Assembly (NCBI GenBank): GCA_025964715.1
Contig: JAOPYH010000199.1
Coordinates: 1-64,000 of the forward strand
Direction: 5' to 3'
DNA from: Streptosporangiaceae bacterium
GTDB lineage: Bacteria; Actinomycetota; Actinomycetes; Streptosporangiales; Streptosporangiaceae
DNA: 64,000 nt
The notes beneath the pieces are model-generated. The model did not search any database. It saw only the letters and a list, made by a program, of their open reading frames with translations, and was not told where the DNA came from. Positions 7,769 through 15,394 of the stretch are shown here, one piece after another. Made by a program: the position numbers and the translations under genes. The number at the start of each line of letters is the position of its first letter. The first letter of the stretch is position 1.

Positions 7769-10267
7769 GTGAAGGCCGTTGTGATGGCGGGTGGAGAGGG
7801 GACGCGGCTGCGGCCGATGACCGCCAACCAGCCCAAGCCGCTGCTCCCGGTGGTCAACAAGCCGATCATGGAACACGTGCTGCGCCTGCTCAAGCGGCAC
7901 GGATTCACCGAGACCGTCGTCACCGTCCAGTTCCTCGCCGCGCTCGTGCGCAACTACTTCGGCGACGGCGAGGAGATCGGCATGGCGTTGAGCTACGCCA
8001 CCGAGGAGATGCCCCTCGGCACCGCCGGCAGCGTCAAGAACGCCCAGGACGCCCTGCGCGACGAGCGCTTCCTGGTGATCTCCGGGGACGCCCTCACCGA
8101 CATCGACCTGACCGACCTCGTACGCTTCCACAAGGAGAACGGCGCGCTCGTCACCATCGGTCTCAAGCGCGTGCCGAATCCGCTGGAGTTCGGCATCATC
8201 ATCATCGATGACGAGGGCCGCATCCAGCGGTTCCTGGAGAAGCCGACCTGGGGGCAGGTCTTCTCCGACACGGCGAACACCGGCATCTACGTCATGGAGC
8301 CCGAGGTTCTCGACCACGTCGCGGCGGGAGAGCCGGTGGACTGGTCCGGCGACGTGTTCCCCAAGCTGCTCGCCGAAGGCGCGCCGCTGTACGGCTATGT
8401 CGCGGACGGCTACTGGGAGGACGTCGGCACCCACGAGAGCTATCTCAAGGCGCAGGCGGACATGCTCTCGGGGAAGATGGACATAGAACTCGACGGCTTC
8501 GAGGTGTCGCCCGGGATCTGGGTCGGGGAAGGGGCCGAGGTCGACCCCGAGGCCGTCCTCATGGGACCGGTCTACATCGGCGACTACGCCAAGGTCGAGG
8601 CCGGCGCCGAGCTGCGTGAGTTCACCGTGCTCGGCAGCAATGTGGTGATCAAAGAGGGCGCCTTCCTGCATCGCGCGGTGGTGCACGACAACGTCTTCGT
8701 CGGCCCTTCCACCCACCTGCGCGGGTGCGTCATCGGCAAGAACACCGACCTGATGGCCGGCACCCGGGTCGAGGAGGGGGCCATCGTCGGGGACGAGTGC
8801 GTCATCGAGGCCGAGGCCTACATCTCCAGCGACGTCAAGGTCTACCCGTTCAAGATCATCGAAGCCGGCGCGGTCGTCAACACGAGCGTGATCTGGGAGT
8901 CGCGCGGCCAGCGCAACCTCTTCGGCCCGCGGGGCGTGTCCGGGCTGGTGAACGTCGAGGTCACCCCCGAACTCGTCGTCCGCCTGGCCAGCGCCTATGC
9001 CACGTCGCTCAAGAAGGGCGCGGTGGTCACGGCCTCCCGGGACGCGAGCCGAGCCGCCCGTACCCTCAAGCGCGCCGCGATCAGTGCCCTGACCGCGAGC
9101 GCCATCAACGTGCAGGACCTCGAGGCCAGCACGGTGCCGGTCGCCCGCTACGAGACGGCGCGGACGGACGCCGCCGGCGGGATCCTGATCCGGACGACCC
9201 CGGGGGACCCCCAGGGCGTGGACATCATGTTCATGGACGAGATCGGCTGCGATCTCTCCCAGAGTGGGCAGCGCAAACTGGAGCGGGTGTTCGGCCGGCA
9301 GGAGTTCCGGCGTGCCTTCCCAGGGGAGATAGCGGAGCTCGGCTATCCACCGCGGGTCGTCGAGACCTACTCGCGCGACCTAGTGCGGTGCGTCGACATC
9401 GGGGGAGTGCGCGACGCCCAGCTCAAGGTCGTGCTCGACTGCGCGGGAGGAGTGACCTCGCTGGTGCTGCCGAGCGTGCTCGGTCGCGTGGGCGTCGACG
9501 TTCTGACCAGGAACAACGCGCTCGATGAGGCCTCGCCGACCGAGACGCTCGCCGAACGCATGCGTGACCTGCAGCGGCTCGGTGAGCTCGTCGCCTCGGC
9601 CCGCGCGGCCTTCGGCGTGCGGTTCGACCCGGTCGGAGAGCGGATCTCGCTCGTCAACGAAGCCGGCAAGCTGATCAGCGACGACCGTGCCCTGCTCGTC
9701 ATGCTCGACCTCGTGGCGGCGGAGCGGCGGGCCGGGCGCGTGGCGCTGCCGGTCACCACCACCCGGGTCGCCGAGCAGGTCTGCCGCTTCCACGGCGTGG
9801 AGGTGGAGTGGACCTCGACCTCCCAGGACGTCCTCACCAAGACGGCGGCGGCCTCGGACATCATCTTCGCCGGGGACGGCCGTGGCGGGTTCGTCATACC
9901 CGAGTTCAGCAAGACGATCGACGGCCTCGCCGCCGTCATCAGGCTCCTCGGCCTGGTCGCCCGCACCCGCCTGACCCTGTCGCAGATCGACGAGCGTATC
10001 CCCGAGGCGCACCTGCTCCGACGGTCGGTGCCGACCCCATGGGCGGCCAAGGGGAGTGTCATGCGCCACGTCGTCGAGGCGGCGGGCGACCGCAGGATCG
10101 ACACGACCGACGGCGTACGGGTCGTCGAGGACGACGGCCGCTGGGTCCTCGTGATCCCCGACCCCTCTGAGGCGGTCACCAACGTATGGGCCGAAGGCCC
10201 CGACCCCGACAGCGCCCAGGCGCTTCTGGCGGAGTGGTCGGCGGTGGTGGAACGCGTCGACGCCTGA
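7769..10267 (+). CDS. Mannose-1-phosphate guanylyltransferase / phosphomannomutase-like fusion
   Basis: 832 residues. GTG 7769 is preferred over the in-frame GTG at 7760 because AGAGGAG at 7754-7760 then sits 8 bases upstream and the protein begins with KAVVMAGGEGTRLRP, the nucleotide-binding signature. Residues 1-235 are a sugar-phosphate nucleotidylyltransferase (PKPLLPVVNKP, SGDALTDIDL). Residues about 250-385 are left-handed beta-helix repeats. The rest is a phosphoglucomutase/phosphomannomutase-type region, but the usual active phosphoserine loop T-x-S-H-N-P reads TASRDAS, so mutase activity is doubtful, as in other actinobacterial homologues. Expected role: making GDP-mannose or another NDP-sugar for surface glycans. 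Lies between the phosphatidyltransferase and DUF881, where M. tuberculosis has no such gene. Confidence 0.88.
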   Translation: MKAVVMAGGEGTRLRPMTANQPKPLLPVVNKPIMEHVLRLLKRHGFTETVVTVQFLAALVRNYFGDGEEIGMALSYATEEMPLGTAGSVKNAQDALRDERFLVISGDALTDIDLTDLVRFHKENGALVTIGLKRVPNPLEFGIIIIDDEGRIQRFLEKPTWGQVFSDTANTGIYVMEPEVLDHVAAGEPVDWSGDVFPKLLAEGAPLYGYVADGYWEDVGTHESYLKAQADMLSGKMDIELDGFEVSPGIWVGEGAEVDPEAVLMGPVYIGDYAKVEAGAELREFTVLGSNVVIKEGAFLHRAVVHDNVFVGPSTHLRGCVIGKNTDLMAGTRVEEGAIVGDECVIEAEAYISSDVKVYPFKIIEAGAVVNTSVIWESRGQRNLFGPRGVSGLVNVEVTPELVVRLASAYATSLKKGAVVTASRDASRAARTLKRAAISALTASAINVQDLEASTVPVARYETARTDAAGGILIRTTPGDPQGVDIMFMDEIGCDLSQSGQRKLERVFGRQEFRRAFPGEIAELGYPPRVVETYSRDLVRCVDIGGVRDAQLKVVLDCAGGVTSLVLPSVLGRVGVDVLTRNNALDEASPTETLAERMRDLQRLGELVASARAAFGVRFDPVGERISLVNEAGKLISDDRALLVMLDLVAAERRAGRVALPVTTTRVAEQVCRFHGVEVEWTSTSQDVLTKTAAASDIIFAGDGRGGFVIPEFSKTIDGLAAVIRLLGLVARTRLTLSQIDERIPEAHLLRRSVPTPWAAKGSVMRHVVEAAGDRRIDTTDGVRVVEDDGRWVLVIPDPSEAVTNVWAEGPDPDSAQALLAEWSAVVERVDA

Positions 10268-10446
10268 CCCGGCACCTCCCGGACGCTACGAGGCCCAGTA
10301 CGTGCCGTTGCGTCCGCGCCCGGGAAGGGGAAGGGGAGCTTGGCCGCAGGGCGGGCTCAGAGGCTCTGGGGCCCTCAGGTCCCGCCCGACCACCCTGGAG
10401 GGAGGCCGAGCGGGCCCGAGCATCGGATGGGCCTTGCCAGAATGAC

Positions 10447-11325
10447 ATGGTGATGGAGCGGGAGAATCGGGCGCCCGGCGCCTGGGGGCGTCCGGACGCC
10501 TCGATGTCCCTGCTCGCCGATCTCTTCGCCGGCAAGGTCCTGGACCCCGGGTATGCCGAGGCGGCGACCCGCCGCGCGGCCCCGGGTGTCGCGGCCTCGC
10601 GGCCGCGCCGGGGGGCCCGTGTCGCGGGGCTCCTCATCGTGCTGGCCGTCATCGGCCTCCTGCTGGCCGCGGCCGGCGAGCAGGTGCGCCGGAGCGAGCC
10701 GGTGGCGGCGCGGCAGAGGGCCCGGCTGATCACCGAGATCCGCGGCCGTACAGCGGAGTCGGACGCGTTGCAGCGCCGCCTCGCGGCACTGCGCAGCGAT
10801 ACCGAGCGGGTACGCGAGGCGTCGCTGGCGAGCAGCGACGCCGGGCGCAGAGCCCGCGGGAGGCTCGCCCGCCTCTCCGACGCCGCGGCGGCGACCCCGG
10901 CCTCCGGCGGGGCCCTCGTGGTCGCACTCCAGGAGGCCCAGGGAGCCGGGCAGGAGACCGACGGGGCGGGCGGGGGCCGGGTCTACGACCAGGACCTGCA
11001 GATCGTCGTCAACGGGCTGTGGTCGGCCGGCGCCACGGCCATCGCGATCAACGGTCAGCGGCTGACGTCGCTCACCGCCATCAGGTCCGCGGGCGAGGCC
11101 ATCCTGGTCGACTACCGGCCGCTGTCACCGCCGTACACCGTGACCGCGCTGGGCGACCGCGAACTCCTGAGGACCGGCTTCGCCCATTCGCCCGCGAGCG
11201 GGCATCTGCGGGCGCTGAAGGACCAGTACGGCATCAGCGCCGACATACATTCGGAGCGCGGAGCCACGCTCCCGGCCGCCGGGGCGCTCCGGCTTCGCTA
11301 CGCGCAGGAGGAGACGAACGGGTGA
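10447..11325 (+). CDS. DUF881 membrane-anchored protein (first copy)
   Basis: 292 residues from ATG 10447; a second ATG lies two codons later. The frame is open further upstream, but that part is arginine-rich and unlike protein. One membrane helix (about residues 58-78) is followed by a coiled-coil-like stretch and the DUF881 domain with LQIVVNGLWSAGATAIAING and a C-terminal PPYTVTALGD. It matches Rv1823 in position. DUF881 proteins resemble a divisome/cell-wall scaffold and their exact function is unknown. The stop overlaps the GTG start of the next gene by four bases, indicating translational coupling. Confidence 0.85.
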   Translation: MVMERENRAPGAWGRPDASMSLLADLFAGKVLDPGYAEAATRRAAPGVAASRPRRGARVAGLLIVLAVIGLLLAAAGEQVRRSEPVAARQRARLITEIRGRTAESDALQRRLAALRSDTERVREASLASSDAGRRARGRLARLSDAAAATPASGGALVVALQEAQGAGQETDGAGGGRVYDQDLQIVVNGLWSAGATAIAINGQRLTSLTAIRSAGEAILVDYRPLSPPYTVTALGDRELLRTGFAHSPASGHLRALKDQYGISADIHSERGATLPAAGALRLRYAQEETNG

Positions 11326-11654
11326 TCGCCATCATCGGCCTCGTGGCCGGGGTGCTGCTGGGGCTGCTGCTCAAGCCAGAGGTTCCGCTGTACCTGCAGC
11401 CCTACCTCCCCATCGCCATCGTCGCGGCCCTCGACGCCATGTTCGGAGGGCTGCGGGCCAGGCTCGAGGGCATCTTCGACGAGAAGGTCTTCGTCGTCTC
11501 ATTCCTCAGCAACACCATCATCGCCGCCCTGATCGTCTTCCTTGGCGATCAGCTCGGTGTCGGATCGCAGCTGTCCACCGGGGTGGTGGTGGTCCTCGGC
11601 ATCCGGATCTTCTCGAACGTCGCGGCCATCCGGAGAAAGCTGTTCAGGGCATGA
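11322..11654 (+). CDS. sbp: Small basic protein Sbp (DUF1290)
   Basis: 110 residues from GTG 11322, overlapping the previous stop (GTGA) and itself overlapping the next start (ATGA). Three hydrophobic helices span almost the whole protein: IAIIGLVAGVLLGLLL near the start, YLPIAIVAALDAMFGGLRA in the middle and a C-terminal pair. The AALDAMFGGLRA segment is the core of DUF1290/Sbp, a protein conserved next to cell-division genes in Gram-positive bacteria. Equivalent to Rv1824. Its coupling between two DUF881 genes suggests a three-part membrane complex. Confidence 0.9.
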   Translation: MIAIIGLVAGVLLGLLLKPEVPLYLQPYLPIAIVAALDAMFGGLRARLEGIFDEKVFVVSFLSNTIIAALIVFLGDQLGVGSQLSTGVVVVLGIRIFSNVAAIRRKLFRA

Positions 11655-12406
11655 GCGCGCCCGGGGGCGAGGGTCCGCACGCACCGGACGGACGGGACGG
11701 CACCGACCCCGTGGGCCACGCGCGGCGCGGGGGCGGCCATGGTGCGTTGTCGATGCTCCTGCCGCGGGCCAACAAGGGGCAGCTGGTCGTCGGGCTGCTG
11801 TGCCTGGTGCTCGGTTTCGCCGTCGTGGCGCAGATGAAGTCCACCAAGGCCGACACGCGTTTCGCCAGTGCCCGCCAGGACGAGCTGGTGGGGATCCTGT
11901 CCGACCTGTCCCAGCGTTCGGAACGGCTGCGCGGCGACATCCGAGACCTCGAGGACACCAAGGCCGAGCTCGCCCGGGACCGGCAGGGCCAGGCCGCGAT
12001 GGACGAGGCCCGCAAGCGGGCGACCACCTACGGCCTGCTGGCCGGCACGCTCCCGGCCACCGGGCCCGGCATCCAGCTCGACATCACAGATCCGTCGCGG
12101 CGCGTGCGGGCCGGAGTCCTGCTCGATACGCTGCAGGAGCTGCGCGACGCCGGCGCCGAGGTGATCGAGGTCAACGGCGTCCGGATCGGTGTGAACAGTT
12201 ACTTCCTGGACGTGCCCGGCGCGGGTGTCGAGGCCGACGGACGGCGGCTGCAGCCGCCGTACCACTTCCTGGCCATCGGGGACTCCCACACCCTTGCCAC
12301 GGCCCTCAACATCCCAGGTGGGGTGATCAAGAGTCTGCAGAGCGCCGGAGCCACCGGTTTGATCACCCAGGAGCAAACGATCACGGTGCGCGCGGTACGG
12401 TCTTAG
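11651..12406 (+). CDS. DUF881 membrane-anchored protein (second copy)
   Basis: 251 residues from ATG 11651. A charged N-terminal tail of about 40 residues is followed by one membrane helix (GQLVVGLLCLVLGFAVVAQ), a probable coiled coil (QRSERLRGDIRDLEDTKAEL) and the DUF881 domain with VIEVNGVRIGVNSYF and PPYHFLAIGD. Corresponds to Rv1825. Paralogous to the copy two genes upstream. It is the last gene of the tightly overlapped DUF881-Sbp-DUF881 unit. Confidence 0.88.
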   Translation: MSAPGGEGPHAPDGRDGTDPVGHARRGGGHGALSMLLPRANKGQLVVGLLCLVLGFAVVAQMKSTKADTRFASARQDELVGILSDLSQRSERLRGDIRDLEDTKAELARDRQGQAAMDEARKRATTYGLLAGTLPATGPGIQLDITDPSRRVRAGVLLDTLQELRDAGAEVIEVNGVRIGVNSYFLDVPGAGVEADGRRLQPPYHFLAIGDSHTLATALNIPGGVIKSLQSAGATGLITQEQTITVRAVRS

Positions 12407-12615
12407 GCGAGGAGCACGCCGGGGGTGAGTGATCGCACGTAGTCCGCGCGGCAGTATGGACCCGCGATCACCGTCGAAGGTACCTTGAGGGCGACCAAGT
12501 CCCAGTTGACCCTTCAGGCTTTGCACGCTTAGGTTGCGGAAACCGTCGTATGAGACGGGCGGGGGAGTAGCGGGCGTGCCGCAGGTGCGCCGAAGGTAGG
12601 AGGCCGAGCCGATCG
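12407..12615. other. Gap where gcvH is found in related genomes
   Basis: 209 bases between DUF881 and the FHA gene with no reading frame resembling the lipoyl carrier protein GcvH, which occupies this slot in M. tuberculosis (Rv1826). No remnant could be recognised by eye. The region probably carries the promoter and leader of the FHA gene, whose ATG at 12616 follows AGGAGG at about 12598-12603. Confidence 0.5.
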
Positions 12616-13140
12616 ATGCCGAGCGTCTACTGCACGCAGTGTGGTCACGCCAATCCGGATGATGCCCGCTTCTGCTCGAACTGCGGCACTCCTCTTGCCA
12701 GGGGCGTGCCCCCCGCGCCTGAGAAGCCGGGGGAGTCCACCTCGACGATCTCACTGAGCGGGCTCGAGGCGGCACTGGACGGGGAGCAGGGCGAGGAGCT
12801 GGCCGCCGACCAGGTGGCGGTGGAGGCACTGCCGCCGGGCACCGCGCTGCTCGTGGTCAAACGGGGGCCGAACGCCGGAAGCCGGTTCCTGCTCGACAGC
12901 GAGAGCACCTCGGCGGGCCGCCATCCCGAGAGCGACATCTTCCTCGATGACGTGACCGTGTCCCGCAGGCACGCCGAGTTCAACCGGAGCGGAAACGTGT
13001 TCTCCGTACGGGACGTGGGCAGCCTCAACGGCACCTACGTCAACCGGGAACGCATCGATGAGGCCGGGCTGTCCGGCGGCGACGAGGTACAGATCGGCAA
13101 GTTCCGGTTGGTGTTCCTCGCCAATCCGCAGCACGGCTGA
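12616..13140 (+). CDS. garA: Zinc-ribbon FHA-domain protein, GarA/OdhI type
   Basis: 174 residues. The N terminus has a four-cysteine zinc ribbon (YCTQCGHANPDDARFCSNCG). A short Ser/Thr-rich segment (ESTSTISLSG) follows, in the place of the GarA/OdhI ETTS motif that Ser/Thr kinases phosphorylate. The FHA domain occupies about residues 80-165, with GRHPESDIFLDD, SRRHAEF and the LNGTYVN loop that bind phosphothreonine. GarA and OdhI are known to inhibit 2-oxoglutarate dehydrogenase when unphosphorylated. Position matches Rv1827. The exact ETTS motif is not preserved, so kinase control here is an inference. Confidence 0.88.
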   Translation: MPSVYCTQCGHANPDDARFCSNCGTPLARGVPPAPEKPGESTSTISLSGLEAALDGEQGEELAADQVAVEALPPGTALLVVKRGPNAGSRFLLDSESTSAGRHPESDIFLDDVTVSRRHAEFNRSGNVFSVRDVGSLNGTYVNRERIDEAGLSGGDEVQIGKFRLVFLANPQHG

Positions 13141-13175
13141 GGGGGTAGGGGGACGCGGCGACCGACGGGAGGGCC

Positions 13176-13877
13176 ATGAACGCGCGCGCCGCGAGGGCCC
13201 ACATGACAATCGGGGATGTGCTCGGCAGGCTTCGGGCCGAGTTCCCCGATGTCACCATTTCCAAGATCCGCTTCTTGGAGGCCGAAGGTCTGGTCGAGCC
13301 GGACCGTAGCCCGTCGGGCTATCGCCAGTTCAGCCAGGCCGACATCGAGCGGCTGCGGTTCGTCCTGGCGGCCCAGCGTGACCACTATCTGCCACTGCGA
13401 GTGATCAAGGACCGCCTGGAGAGCCGGGACGGGGATGGCGCCACCGCGTCCCCCGGCCCGCGGGGGCCCCGGACCCTGGTGGCCGCCGACACCACCGCGG
13501 ATGACCCGGACGTACGCCTCACCCGGCGGCAACTGATCGACGGGGCCGGCATCGATGGTGCTCTGCTGGCCAGGCTCGAGGAGTTCGGGCTGATCCAGCG
13601 GACCGGGCGCCACTATGACGGCGAGGCGTTGACCATTGCCCGGACCGCCGCGGCGCTGGGGGTGTTCGGCTTCGAGGCTCGGCATCTGCGCACCCTGAAG
13701 GCCGCCGCGGATCGGGAGATCGGCCTCATCGAGCAGGTCGTCGCACCGCTGCTGCGCCAGCGGGATCCGGGCGCCCACGGCCGGGCCGACGAGACCGCGA
13801 GGGAGATCACCGCCCTTTCGGCGAGGCTGCGTCAGGCCCTGGTCTCGGTGGCGCTGCGGGATCTGCTCGGTCATTAG
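13176..13877 (+). CDS. ftsR: MerR-family regulator, FtsR/Rv1828 type
   Basis: 233 residues from ATG 13176 with GGGAGGG upstream. The N-terminal MerR helix-turn-helix reads TIGDVLGRL, ISKIRFLEAEGLVEPDR and SGYRQFSQADIERLRFVL. A linker rich in Gly and Pro separates it from a second helical domain with winged-helix character (TRRQLIDGAGIDGALLARLEEFGL). This two-part architecture is that of Rv1828 and Corynebacterium FtsR, which activates ftsZ. Gene order beside the FHA gene agrees. The effector, if any, is unknown. Confidence 0.85.
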   Translation: MNARAARAHMTIGDVLGRLRAEFPDVTISKIRFLEAEGLVEPDRSPSGYRQFSQADIERLRFVLAAQRDHYLPLRVIKDRLESRDGDGATASPGPRGPRTLVAADTTADDPDVRLTRRQLIDGAGIDGALLARLEEFGLIQRTGRHYDGEALTIARTAAALGVFGFEARHLRTLKAAADREIGLIEQVVAPLLRQRDPGAHGRADETAREITALSARLRQALVSVALRDLLGH

Positions 13878-13889
13878 GCCGGTGGGCGA

Positions 13890-13908
13890 GGGGGCTCTTA
13901 CGGCCCCT
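13890..13908 (+). terminator. Possible weak terminator hairpin after ftsR
   Basis: A GGGGC / GCCCC stem with a 7-base loop (TCTTACG) lies 13 bases after the ftsR stop and is followed by TTCGGG rather than a proper T-run. It could attenuate readthrough into the DUF151 gene. Weak evidence. Confidence 0.3.
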
Positions 13909-14002
13909 TCGGGTCGTCGCGCCTTCCGGACGTAGGTGTACGTTGGCTACAAGGTCCAGTAGGAAGATCTGGAGACCAGCTCATTATCAGCGGGGAGCCA
14001 CA

Positions 14003-14473
14003 GTGAAGCAGATGGAGGTCGTCGGCGTCCGGGTCGAGATGCCCTCCAATCAGCCGATCGTCCTGTTGAAGGAGACGACCGGGGATCGCTACCTGCCCAT
14101 CTGGATCGGAGCCGTGGAAGCGACCGCCATCGCGTTCGCCCAGCAGGGTGTGCTCCCGGCTCGCCCGCTCACCCACGATCTGTTCCGGGACGTCCTGGAG
14201 GCACTGGGCGTGCAGTTGCGCACCATCAACATCACCGCGCTTCGCGAGGGGATCTTCTTCGCCGACCTGATCTTCTCCAACGGCGTCGAGGTCAGTGCCC
14301 GGCCCTCGGACTCCATCGCTCTCGCCCTGCGCACCGGGGCCACGATCTTCGCCAGTGAGGACGTCCTGGAGGAGGCGGGGGTCTCCATCCCCGACGAGCA
14401 GGAGGACGAGGTGGAGAAGTTCCGCGAGTTCCTCAACACCATCTCCCCCGACGACTTCGGCCGGGCCGGCTAG
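14003..14473 (+). CDS. DUF151 bifunctional nuclease family protein
   Basis: 156 residues. GTG 14003 is chosen because GGGGAG lies 5 bases before it and the product then begins like Rv1829 (KQMEVVGVRVEMPSNQP); the frame stays open upstream to ATG 13943 but the extra 20 residues are not conserved in character. The DUF151 core is ETTGDRYLPIWIGAVEA, RPLTHDLFRDVLEALG and SARPSDSIALALR. Plant and bacterial members have been reported to show DNase and RNase activity; the role in actinobacteria is not settled. The C terminus EDEVEKFREFLNTISPDDF is typical of the actinobacterial branch. Confidence 0.9.
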   Translation: MKQMEVVGVRVEMPSNQPIVLLKETTGDRYLPIWIGAVEATAIAFAQQGVLPARPLTHDLFRDVLEALGVQLRTINITALREGIFFADLIFSNGVEVSARPSDSIALALRTGATIFASEDVLEEAGVSIPDEQEDEVEKFREFLNTISPDDFGRAG

Positions 14474-14758
14474 GGCCGCGGAGCTCGGTCGCGCACCGGC
14501 CCGGGCCGGCCGCGCGAGGCCGATGCCGCCCGCCGGTGACGCTCGGTTCCGGGGCGGCTGGATCTGGGTAGGGATCGATTGGACGTCGAGGTGCGCAGTT
14601 TGCCCACATGAATCCGCTTCCTCCGGGCATGCGACGCGCCGACGACGAACGTTGACCACACTCTGACCGGCACCTACCGTGCTGGTGGAACACCCGTGGT
14701 GTAATTCGTCGAACCCCCTTGACGAAGCGCCGCGGGGTCACAGAAGCCGGAGGTCCGC

Positions 14759-15364
14759 GTGGCGGCGAGCAGCGGCGAGGGCAATGCGTCCCACGAAAGG
14801 CACACCGCGTCCCAGCGCGCCGGAGAGCAAGGCCTGCTGTTCGACACCACCGTGGCGACGCCCCCGGAGGACGTGGGCTATCGCGGCCCGACGGCGTGCT
14901 CGGCCGCCGGGATCACCTACCGCCAGCTCGACTACTGGGCGCGCACCGGCCTGGTGGAGCCGAGTGTCCGGCCCGCGCAGGGCTCGGGCAGCCAGCGGCT
15001 CTACAGCTTTCGCGACATCCTGGTCCTCAAGGTCGTCAAGCGGCTCCTGGACACGGGAGTGTCGCTCCAGCAGATCCGTACGGCCGTCTCGCACCTGCGC
15101 AACCGCGGCGTCAACGATCTGGCCCGGATCACTCTGATGAGCGACGGCGTAAGCGTCTACGAGTGCACGTCGGCGGACGAGGTCGTCGACCTGCTGCAAG
15201 GCGGGCAGGGTGTGTTCGGCATAGCGCTCGGCCGTGTCTGGCAGGAGGTCGAGGGAAGCCTGGCGGAGCTGCCGTCCGAACGTGCCATGGCCGACGGTGA
15301 CGATGACGACGACCACCCGCACGACGAACTCGCGCACCGGCGTCGCAGCCGCAAGACGGGCTGA
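14759..15364 (+). CDS. MerR-family regulator, Rv1830 type
   Basis: 201 residues from GTG 14759, preceded by CGGAGG at 5 bases. A poorly conserved leader of about 45 residues precedes a MerR helix-turn-helix (GITYRQLDYWARTGLVEPS, SGSQRLYSFRDILVLKVVK). The remainder is helical, with a very acidic Asp/His-rich C terminus (DGDDDDDHPHDE). Gene order after DUF151 matches Rv1830, whose homologues affect division timing. Target genes are unknown. It faces the flippase gene on the other strand, with only 30 bases between the two stops. Confidence 0.85.
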   Translation: MAASSGEGNASHERHTASQRAGEQGLLFDTTVATPPEDVGYRGPTACSAAGITYRQLDYWARTGLVEPSVRPAQGSGSQRLYSFRDILVLKVVKRLLDTGVSLQQIRTAVSHLRNRGVNDLARITLMSDGVSVYECTSADEVVDLLQGGQGVFGIALGRVWQEVEGSLAELPSERAMADGDDDDDHPHDELAHRRRSRKTG

Positions 15365-15394
15365 AGCGCCTCGGCACAGGCGACGGCTCCGCGC

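Noticed and set aside
10186-10446. Upstream extension of the first DUF881 frame to 10186
   Set aside because: The extra residues are arginine-rich, overlap the end of the nucleotidyltransferase gene and are unlike the family start.
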